Shown here: one piece after another, positions 55,609-64,000 of the stretch
Layout: each line of letters starts with the position of its first letter
Numbering within the stretch: the stretch's first letter is position 1
Source: Cephalotus follicularis
Lineage: Eukaryota > Streptophyta > Magnoliopsida > Oxalidales > Cephalotaceae
Length of the DNA stretch: 64,000 nt
Assembly (NCBI GenBank): GCA_001972305.1
Contig: BDDD01002030.1
Coordinates: forward strand, 1-64,000
Direction of reading: 5' to 3'
The notes under the pieces: model-generated
What the model saw: only the letters and a program-made list of their open reading frames with translations
The model's database searches: none
What the model was told of the DNA's origin: nothing
Program-made: the position numbers and the translations under genes

Positions 55609-56922
55609 TGTCACACCCCGCTTGCATTAACAACATACAACATGGCAATTTAACAGATATCCAGCTTATACAGAGAATGATAAAATTTTAAACTTTTAAA
55701 CAGACATCATCTTGCGAAAGCATTTATATATATAAGCTGAAAACGAACGGAACCATGCGTCCCATACCGCATGATTCCCACAACATCCTTATCATAACAT
55801 GTTAAAAAGCCCACAAGCGGAGCATGATCCAAGTCGATACAACAACAATAGCAAAACATTAGTACATAACCAAGGTACAACATGTTCGCTACAACGCTTA
55901 ACAAAGCACTTAAAGCATAAAACTTTGTCGCATCACTGTCCGATACGGCCATGCCCAGCGATATCCAAAACGCAGCATCAATCTGCAACAGTAGGGGGTT
56001 AGCCTTTGTCCTCACTCGGCCAAAGTCATAAAAACAACACAATATCAATAAAACCAAAGTATGAAAGCAGCATGATGCAGTACATACTATATCTCGATGC
56101 ATATATATAAATATAGATATGCATATGCATAAAACACGATGTCACGATATCACCGAAACCACGGTGCCACAATGTCACAATATCACAATGCACGGTCTCA
56201 ACCAAGTCCAAAGGACTACACAATACACGGTTCACGGTTCACGGTACACGGTAGGTAAGAAGAGCGTCGCCAACTCCTGGCCCCGACGTCGTACATCCCA
56301 ACATCGGCCCCAACTCCGGGCGGCACGAAGCAGGTCACAATACAGTAAGTCACCCAGCCAACTCCTGGCTCCTGAGTCGACCAGACCACTAGTCATCGTT
56401 GCCATCTCCGCCACGCAACTAGTACGGCCACACTCAAAATCACAATCAGCAATCACAGTCAAGCTCAATCACAATCACAGTCATCTCGATGCTCAAAACA
56501 ATTTTCCAAGTAGTTTATAAAACAAAATACCTGAAAACAAACTCATTTTCACGATGTCACGGTTCACGGTTCTCAATATCCCAAAACTCAGTTCACGGTG
56601 TTTTTGGAAGTCATTTTCACGGTTCAAAAGTATATATTTCTCAAAACATATAATTTCGTATAAAGTAATGATTTTTCATTAACTACAATGCACTTCCAGA
56701 AATATGTTATAACAGTTCAAACTCAATGATCACGATAGCATAAATAGTTTATAAAGATTCACGAAGCAAAACATTACAATACACGATGCATACATATGTT
56801 CATGGGCGAAACAGGACCCCATCAGTCGGCTGCCTACCACTGGCAGTCGACTGTCCCCCTCAAAGTAGTCGGCTGCCAATCCCAGGCAGTCGACTACATG
56901 ACCAGGCAGTCGGCTGTCTACA
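55609..56922 (-). repeat. T4 3' LTR (left), truncated
   Basis: It matches 61571-62880 with roughly 97% identity by eye. It ends at 'ggctgtctacatag' within the GTCGGC motif array, where it is joined directly to integrase coding. The 5' part of this LTR (about 1 kb), the polypurine tract and the last pol codons are deleted. Left flank ATTGC (55604-55608). Confidence 0.9.
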
Positions 56923-56930
56923 TAGATGGA

Positions 56931-59900
56931 TGGTGAAACTGCCACTGAACCTTTACCATAGGAATGGTTCGGTTCCTCAGCACCTGCGTCTTCCAATCCA
57001 GGATTCGCACAGGTAACTCCTCGCAAGATAGGTCATCTCGCACCGGAACTGAAGCAAAATCCAGAACATGCGAGGGATCTGGGATGTATCCCCTCAACAT
57101 GGATACATGAAAGACGTCATGCACACTGGACAGTGCAGGAGGTAAAGCAAGCTGGTAAGCCACCTCCCCAACTCTCTCCAGAATCTCAAAGGGACCGATG
57201 TAGCGCGGAGCTAACTTGCTCTTTTTCCCAAACCTCTGAACGCCTTTCCACGGTGAAACCTTCAAGAACACATGATCACCGACGTCGAAGGTTAAAGGTC
57301 TTCTCTTTACACTGTCAACATAGCTCTTCTGCCAGCTCTGAGCAGCAAGCAGTTTTTCCTTTATAAACCTAACTTTCTTAGAAGTCTCTTCCACCAAGTC
57401 TGAGCCCAACAAAGGTCGCTCGCCAACCTCGTCCCAACACACAGGGGACCTACATTTCCTCCCATACAAAGCCTCAAACGGTGCCATGCCGATACTGGAA
57501 TGATAGCTGTTGTTATAGGAAAACTCTATCAAGGGAATATGGTCCTCCCAAGTACCAGCAAAATCAACGATACAAGCTCGGAGCATATCCTCCAGGGTCT
57601 GGATAGTACGCTCTGACTGGCCATCCGTCTGTGGGTGGAAAGCTGTGCTCAAGTTCAGCTTTGTCCCAAACACGGTCTGAAACCTCCTCCAAAAGTTGGA
57701 AGTGAAGATCGAGTCTCTGTCACAAACTATACTCACCGGAACATCGTGCAGCCTCACGATCTCCTTCACATACAACCGAGCTAACTTGCTCGCAGAGTCA
57801 GAAACATGAGTAGGCAAAAATTGAGCTGACTTCGTGAGTCGATCCACAATTACCCACACTGCATTGTGGCGGTTCCGAGTCAAAGGAAAACCCGAAACAA
57901 AATCCATCGTCACATGCTCCCACTTCCACTTTGGAATCGGTAGGGGTTGTAGCAAACCTGCCGGCCTCTGGTGCTCGGCCTTAACTGTCTGACAAGTATA
58001 ACACTTCGCCACATATTCGGTGATCTCTCGTTTCATGCCAGGCCACCAGTAACACTTCCTCATGTCTTGATACATCTTGGTACTACCAGGATGGATACTG
58101 TATGTAGATTTATGAGCCCCTCGGAGCAGCTCATCCTTCACACTAGGCTCATTCGGAAGACATACACGCCCCCGATATCTCATAATACCGTCATCATGCA
58201 CTCTGAAATCAGACTCCGAATCCAGATTCTCTCGAATCCGTTGCAACTCCGGGTCATGTGGTTGTGCATCCTTGATGCGATGTAGTAACTCAGGCTGTAC
58301 TCGCATGTCTGCTAAAATGATCCCCGGTGACTGATTGAATGGAGACCATTCCTGAAAGTCCTCCAACAACTTCCACTGAGACACCATCGTACTAGCAACC
58401 ATGGCCTTGCGGCTCAAGGCATCCGCAACCACATTCGCCTTCCCTGGATGGTACTGAATATTGCAGTCGTAATCATTAAAGAACTCTACCCAACGACACT
58501 GCCTCATATTCAGTGTATCCTGACAAAACAGATATCTCAAGCTCTTGTGATCGGTATAGATCTCAAACTGTGCTCCATACAGGCAATGTCTCCATTTCTG
58601 AAGAGCAAAAACAATAGCTGCCAGCTCGAGACCATGAGTCGGATAGTTCTCCTCATATGGCTTCAGCTTTCGAGAAGCATAAGCGATCACCCTGCCTCAT
58701 TGCATCAACACGCAACCCAGGCCCTTGCCCGAAGCATCACTGTACACTATAAAGCCCTCATTACCCTCGGGTAATGCCAGAACAGGATCAGAGATCAGCC
58801 GATCCTTCAGATCACAGAAACTGGTTTCGCAGTCATCATCCCAAACAAACAAGGTCTTCTTCTGAGTCAACTTTGTCAAAGGTACTGCTATCCTCGAGAA
58901 GTTCTGGATGAACCTCCGGTAGTATCCCGCTAAACCAAGGAAACTACGTACCTCTGTCACATTTTTCGGACGCGGCCAATCTCGCACCACCTCTGTCTTC
59001 GACGGATCCACCGCCAAACCCTCTCCCGACACGATGTGACCCAAGAAGATCACATGGTCGTGCCAAAACTCGCACTTGCCAAACTTAGCATACAACTTAT
59101 GCTCTCTGAGAGTCTGCAAAACTAGCCTCAGATGATAGACATGCTCTTCCTCATTCCTTGAGAACACCAGTATGTCATCTATGAACACCACCACAAACTG
59201 ATCCAAATACGGCCGGAACACATCGTTCATCAGGGACATGAACGCTGCTGGTGCATTGGTGACACCGAAAGGCATAACCAAGAACTCATAGTGACCATAC
59301 CTCGTTCGGAAAGCAGTCTTCTCTACATCTCCTTCCTTTACCCTCAGCTGGTGATAACCCGACTTCAGATCGAGTTTAGAAAACACACTCGACCCTTGCA
59401 ACTGGTCAAACAGATCCTCAATGTGTGGAAGAGGATATTTGTTCTTAATAGTGACCTTGTTCAACATCCTATAGTCGATGCAAAGCCTCATCGACCCATC
59501 CTTCTTCTTCACAAAAAGCACGGGCGCACCCCAAGGAGAAACACTGGGTCGCACAAAACCCTTATCGATCAAGTCTTGCAACTGCAACTTCAACTCTCGC
59601 AACTCCACAGGAGCCATACGGTAAGGCGCCTTAGAAACAGGAGCCGTACCCGGTACAAGATCGATCACAAACTCCATACTCCTCCTCGGCGATAAGGACA
59701 CTAGATCTGGAGGAAACACATCTGGAAACTCACTTACAACAGGAACCTCCCCCAGACTTTTGCCTTTCTCCTTCCTCGTGTCAACCACATGCACAAGGAA
59801 CCCCTCGCACCCTTTTTCCAGATACCTTGATGCACGAATAAAGGATATAATCGGCATCGAAAAGCCTCTCTCTCCCTGGAACTGGAAAGTAGTCCCATGA

Positions 59901-60211
59901 GGCAAGCAAAGATCCACCACCTTGTTGTAACAGTCTAGCTGTGCACGGTAAGCTGATAACCAGTCCATACCCAAGATAACATCAAAGTCATAAAGGGGTA
60001 GCACGATCAAGTCTGCACACAACAGAACACCTGCAACAGAAAGCTCACAACCACGGTACACCGAGTCTGCACACATAGAACCCCCAGAAGGTGTGCTCAC
60101 ATCAAGAACAAAAGGCATACAAACAGGAGACACATCCAAACATGATCCAAAATGAGAAGCAATGAAAGAATGTGATTCTCCTGAATCCATCAAACCTCTA
60201 GCAGAGAAACC
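56931..60211 (-). pseudogene. T4 pol: protease, RT, RNase H, integrase
   Basis: One minus-strand frame with a single internal stop (TGA at 58694-58696, between VLMQ and [10 protein letters not shown]). Domains: protease [11 protein letters not shown] (Asp-Ser-Gly) and [43 protein letters not shown] in [11 protein letters not shown]; RNase [23 protein letters not shown]; integrase HHCC (HKSTYSIHPGSTKM..CYTCQ), Asp in VIVDRLTKS, Asp in CDRDSIFTS, Glu in SERTIQTLEDM; GPY/F module (IGPFEILERVGE). The chromodomain-like tail is cut after VKVQWQFH by the deletion that fuses it to the LTR. It is the best-preserved gypsy pol in the window. Confidence 0.93.
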
Positions 60212-61462
60212 CTAAACATATACAGTACCTCCCACAACAGAAGTAGACTCTGGAACCTCTGTCTGAGTGAGAACGAAAACTCTACCTTTCACTATGCCCT
60301 TGCCAGTATCTCTGCGCTGTGACGGTCCTGCTGCGGAAGCACTACCACCAGCTGGTCCAGTAGGTGCCGTCGCTGCTCCCTTCGGGCAATCCCTCACGGA
60401 ATGTCCCGCTGTGCCGTACCTCAAACATAATCCTTTCTTCAGCCAACAATCCTTCTGCTGATGACCTGCACGACAACAGTGGTAACAAACCCCAGTCCTA
60501 GCATCACTCCCCTGACTAGGAGCACCCAGTGAAGCTGTCTGCCGAATCCTATTCCTCGGGGATTTCGTCGGGGAACCACTGCCCTGCCACTTGGACGATG
60601 CTGGTCTAGTCTGACTCTGTGTCTGCCTGCTCTGCTGTGCTCGGGCCCTCTCGGCCCTGTCCTCATTCAACACACTTTCCAACAACCTTGCTTTCTGGGT
60701 AACCTCTACAAAGGTACCAAGCTCCATCACTCTGATCTGTGACCGAAGATCCGGTCGCAAGCCCCTCAAGAACCCCCGGACCTTCTTCTCCTCATCTGCA
60801 ACCAAGTAGGCTGAATGTCTGGCAAGCTCAACAAACCTGGCCTGGTACTCGACCACGGTCATCTCTCCCTGGCGTAGCTCCAGGAACTCCGTCCCTCTCC
60901 GCTCACGCTCAATGCGTGGCACATACGCTGCCAGAAACTCCTCCTGGAACCCCTCCCAGGTGCCTACAACTCCAGTGTCCTCCCATTTAGCACAGACCAT
61001 CTCCCACCAGTGAGTGGCCTCTCCCCATAACCGGTACACGGCAAACCTCAATTTCTGCCTATCAGAATACTCCATCACCTCGAAAATCCTCTCAAGGTCC
61101 TGAAGCCATCTCTCAGCGGCGGTAGCATCCAACTCTCCCCTGAAACTGGGTGGGTTCTGCCTCATAAACTTCTCTAGGTTTCTGCCAAACCGGCTACCAT
61201 CATCATGTCCACCCTGAGCTGGAGCCATCGGCTGAGCCTGAGCATACATCCTCCGCATCTCCTCCATATTGGCTGCATTAGCGGCCATCTGTTGCTGATT
61301 GGCAGCTATCTGCTGCTGGATATAGTCAGCGATGCGGTCCATAGGATCTCTAACATTCGGCACTGCCTCTGGTGGAGCATTATGATCTCCGCCAACATTC
61401 ACTTCCTCGGGAACATCCTCATTCACAGGCCTACACCTTCCGCGCCTTCTACGACCTTCCAT
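60212..61462 (-). pseudogene. T4 gag (intact reading frame up to one stop)
   Basis: A 416-codon frame from the ATG at 61462 (MEGRRRRGRCRPVNEDV). A Gln/Met-rich helix follows (IQQQIAANQQQMAANAANMEEM), then capsid (FMRQNPPSFRGELDATAAERWLQDLERIFEVM, RLWGEATHWW, YVPRIERERRGTEFLELRQGEMTV, FLRGLRPDLRS), a Ser/Gln-rich linker and knuckles CYHCCRAGHQQKDC and CLRYGTAGHSVRDC (Cys to Tyr). It stops at TAG 60212-60214, just before the protease; pol goes on in the same frame, so the TAG lies at the gag-protease border. Confidence 0.92.
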
Positions 61463-61554
61463 AGGTTCCTATAAGAAAGATGTCATTAGTCCTCTTGAGG
61501 AAACATGTTAATTGCCAAGGATAGTATCCAAGCTAAGCATATAAATGGATATAT

Positions 61555-61566
61555 GCTCTGATACCA
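61555..61566 (-). other. T4 primer-binding site (tRNA-iMet)
   Basis: The minus strand reads TGGTATCAGAGC, 4 bp inside the LTR end at 61571. Confidence 0.92.
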
Positions 61567-61570
61567 CTGC

Positions 61571-63874
61571 TGTCACACCCCGCTTGCATTAACAGCATAC
61601 AACATGGCAATTTAACAGATATCCAGCTTATACAGAGAACGATAAAATTGAAAACTTTTAAACAGACATCATCTTGCGGAAGCATTTATATATATAAGCT
61701 GAAAATGAACGGAACCATGCGTCCCATACCGCATGATTCCCACAACATCCTTATCATAACATGTTAAAAAGCCCACAAGCGGAGCATGATCCAAGTCGAT
61801 ACAAAAACAATAGCAAAACATTACTACATAACCAAGGTACAACATGTTCGCTACAATGCTTAACAAAGCACTTAAAGCATAAAACTCCGTCGCATCACTG
61901 TCCGATACGGCCATGCCCAGCGATATCCAAAACGCAGCATCAATCTGCAACAGTAGGGGGTTAGCCTTTGTCCTCACTCGGCCAAAGTCATAAAAACAAC
62001 ACAATATCAATAAAACCAAAGTATGAAAGCAGCATGATGCAGTACATACTATATCTCGATGCATATATATAAATATAGATATGCATATGCATAAAACACG
62101 ATGTCACGATATCACCGAAACCACGGTGCCACAATGTCACAATATCACAATGCACGGTCTCAACCAAGTCCAAAGGACTACACAATACACGGTTCATGGT
62201 ACACGGTAGGTACGAAGAGCGTCGCCAACTCTTGGCCCCGCGTCGTACATCCCAACATCGGCCCCAACTCCGGGCGGCACGAAGCAGGTCACAATACAGT
62301 AAGTCACCCAGCCAACTCCTGGCTCCTGAGTCGACCAGACCACTAGTCATCGCTGGCATCTCCGCCACGCAACTGGTACGGCCACAATCAAAATGACAAT
62401 CAGCAATCACAGTCAAGCTCAATCACAATCACAGTCATCTCGATGCTCAAAACAGTTTTCCAAGTTTATAAAACAAAATACCTGGAAACAAACTCATTTT
62501 CACGATGTCACGGTTCACGGTTCTCAATATCCCAAAACTCAGTTCACGGTGTTTTTGGAAGTCATTTTCACGGTTCGAAAGTATATATTTCACAAAACAT
62601 ATAATTTCGTATAAAGTAATGATTTTTCATTAACTACAATGCACTTCCAGAAATATGTTATAACAGTTCAAACTCAATGATCACGATAGCATAAACAGTT
62701 TATAAAGCTTCAGGAAGCAAAACATCACAATACACGATGCATACATATGTTCAGGGGTGAAACAGGCCCCCATCAGTCGGCTGCCTACCACTGGCAGTCG
62801 GCTGTCCCCCTCAAAGTAGTCGGCTGCCAATCCCAGGCAGTCGGCTACATGACCAGGCAGTCGGCTGTCTACATAGTCAGTCGGCTGCCCACTCTCGACA
62901 GTCGGCTGGCCCTCAGGACAGTCGGCTGTCCACACCCCCACAGTCGGCTGTCGACCTACGACAGTCGACTACACAACCTCTGCAGACATTTTTGGGAAAC
63001 GAACGTGGGCAGTCGACTGGCCTCACCAGACAGTCGGCTGGACCCCCAGGCAGTCGACTTCCCAGGGTGAGCAGTCGGCTGGATTCTGCAGTAGGTGTAA
63101 AAACCAGCTGCTAAAACAGCCACAATCACACACCCAACACAACCTAAAATGACATATTTATGCACATACACGTTCCAAGCTCACAATACAACATAAACAT
63201 GCATTTTATTTCATCAAAACATTTACAATTGAAATTATGTTGCAAAAACGACTTCCCCCTACCTTAGAACTCCAAATTAGGAGTTGCAATCCACCCCTTT
63301 AAGCTTAAATCCGAAGCTCTTGCAACCCCTACACGTTCAGCCACCTTCAACAAGCTCGAACGCCCACTGTCAAGCCTCCAATCTTCACGGTTTCAACGCA
63401 CAAGCTCTGTAGCTCCTACACACACACACTTTCACTCTCAAACTCTCCTGAATCACAAGGAAAGATGGAGGAAGAGGAGAGAAATGTTGTGTTTTATGGA
63501 GAAAACTCCCGGCCCCTCCTCTGCCAAAACAATAATACCAAAAACACACCCCCTTTTCCTCACTTAAGGCAGACAGCAACGTGGGCTGTCTGGCACATGG
63601 CAGTCAACTGCCTTGCATGGCAGTCGGCTGTTTCTGCCGACACTCCCACCAGTCGGCTGCCTCCTCTTGGCAGCTGGCTGCCGCGCCTCAGCAAGGGTCC
63701 AGTCGGCTGCCTCCCTGTGGCAGTCGACTGCCCCTGCACAAAAACACACAACAACACACTTTCTTGCAACATTTCAACACGGGAATGAGGGAAAACACGA
63801 TTCTCATTAACACAAGGTGTAAAATTACATTGGAAAAGAAATATTACACTTCAATGAAAATCCCGGGCGTTACA
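61571..63874 (-). repeat. T4 5' LTR (right), complete
   Basis: TGTCACACCCCG at 61571 to CCGGGCGTTACA at 63874 (2304 bp), followed by ATTAC, the partner of ATTGC at the left. It holds two GTCGGC/GTCGAC arrays, at 62774-63085 (about 14 copies) and 63600-63735. Confidence 0.93.
62774..63085. repeat. GTCGGC/GTCGAC motif array in T4 5' LTR
   Basis: The decamer CAGTCGGCTG or CAGTCGACTG recurs about fourteen times with spacers of 6-25 bp. On the coding (minus) strand it reads CAGCCGACTG, the same as in C2 on its coding strand. Confidence 0.85.
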
Positions 63875-64000
63875 ATTACTCCGTCTCAGGTTGTGATAAG
63901 TTATACAACTTAAAACAATACATTTTGAATTGTGTAACAAATCCTTTACAACATTTCTCTGTCTTTGGAAAATACTTTCCCCAGTCATTTTGAAAAAATA
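63875..64000 (-). repeat. L5 continuation to the right edge
   Basis: After the T4 target duplication the sequence ('attactccgtctcagg...') is taken to continue the LTR interrupted at 55608. It runs off the window. Confidence 0.55.

Larger units (their letters stand above)
55609..63874 (-). mobile_element. T4: Ty3/gypsy chromovirus nested in L5
   Basis: 8.3 kb with both LTRs (left truncated), primer site, and gag-pol with two internal stops, flanked by ATTGC/ATTAC. High LTR similarity and long open frames suggest a young insertion compared with T1-T3 and R1. Confidence 0.92.

Noticed and set aside
60267..60990. Plus-strand ORFs opposite T4 gag
   Set aside because: Shadow frames of the GC-rich gag coding sequence with no domain.
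62774..63085. CRISPR-like regular repeats with variable spacers
   Set aside because: The repeat core is only about 10 bp, the spacers are irregular, and the array lies in an LTR of a plant element with no cas genes.

Overview
The window is a block of plant nuclear heterochromatin made almost entirely of nested LTR retrotransposons. I see no host gene, rRNA or tRNA. The assignment to a flowering plant rests on the element types: chromodomain Ty3/gypsy elements primed by initiator tRNA-Met (binding site TGGTATCAGAGC), a SIRE-type Ty1/copia element with an extra ORF, and a Tat/Retand-type gypsy element with a second RNase H and an antisense ORF. The species cannot be named from the sequence.

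Left block, 1-9181. T1 is a minus-strand Tekay-like chromovirus that enters from the left edge (RT, protease and gag at 1-2546, primer site 2635-2646, 5' LTR from 2650). Its LTR runs into a plus-strand LTR (L1, ends 8056), and that abuts a third LTR piece on the minus strand (L2, 8057-9181). The internal joins are not fully resolved.

Middle block, 9182-32013. T2 is a plus-strand chromovirus with a partial 5' LTR (9182-9870), gag, protease, RT, RNase H, integrase with chromodomain, and a complete 3' LTR (29599-32013). It is split twice: by a solo LTR (L3, 11401-13782, target duplication TGTCA/TGTGA) and by a complete minus-strand gypsy element (T3, 15902-28487, target duplication GGAAT). T3 is itself split inside its integrase by a small deleted copia element (C1, 19164-21983, target duplication GTTGG on the minus strand).

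Right-centre block, 32314-54746. R1 is a Tat/Retand-type element: a short 5' LTR, a tRNA-Arg-like primer site, gag, protease, RT, two RNase H domains, integrase, an antisense ORF in its 3' region, and a 3' LTR cut off at 54746. Its RT is split by an unclassified insertion (U1). U1 contains a SIRE-type copia element (C2, 35699-45930), and the gag of C2 contains a gypsy LTR fragment (L4), so nesting reaches four levels.

Right block, 54747-64000. A minus-strand gypsy LTR (L5) cuts the end of R1 and contains T4 (55609-63874), a minus-strand chromovirus whose gag-pol reading frame has only two internal stops.

All copies look defective, through stops (often at likely CGA or TGG codons), frameshifts, deletions or insertions. 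The most unusual feature is that LTRs of unrelated families (gypsy and copia) carry arrays of short GTCGAC-centred motifs. The copy number of these motifs changes between the two LTRs of single elements, and several deletion or junction points fall in or beside the arrays.
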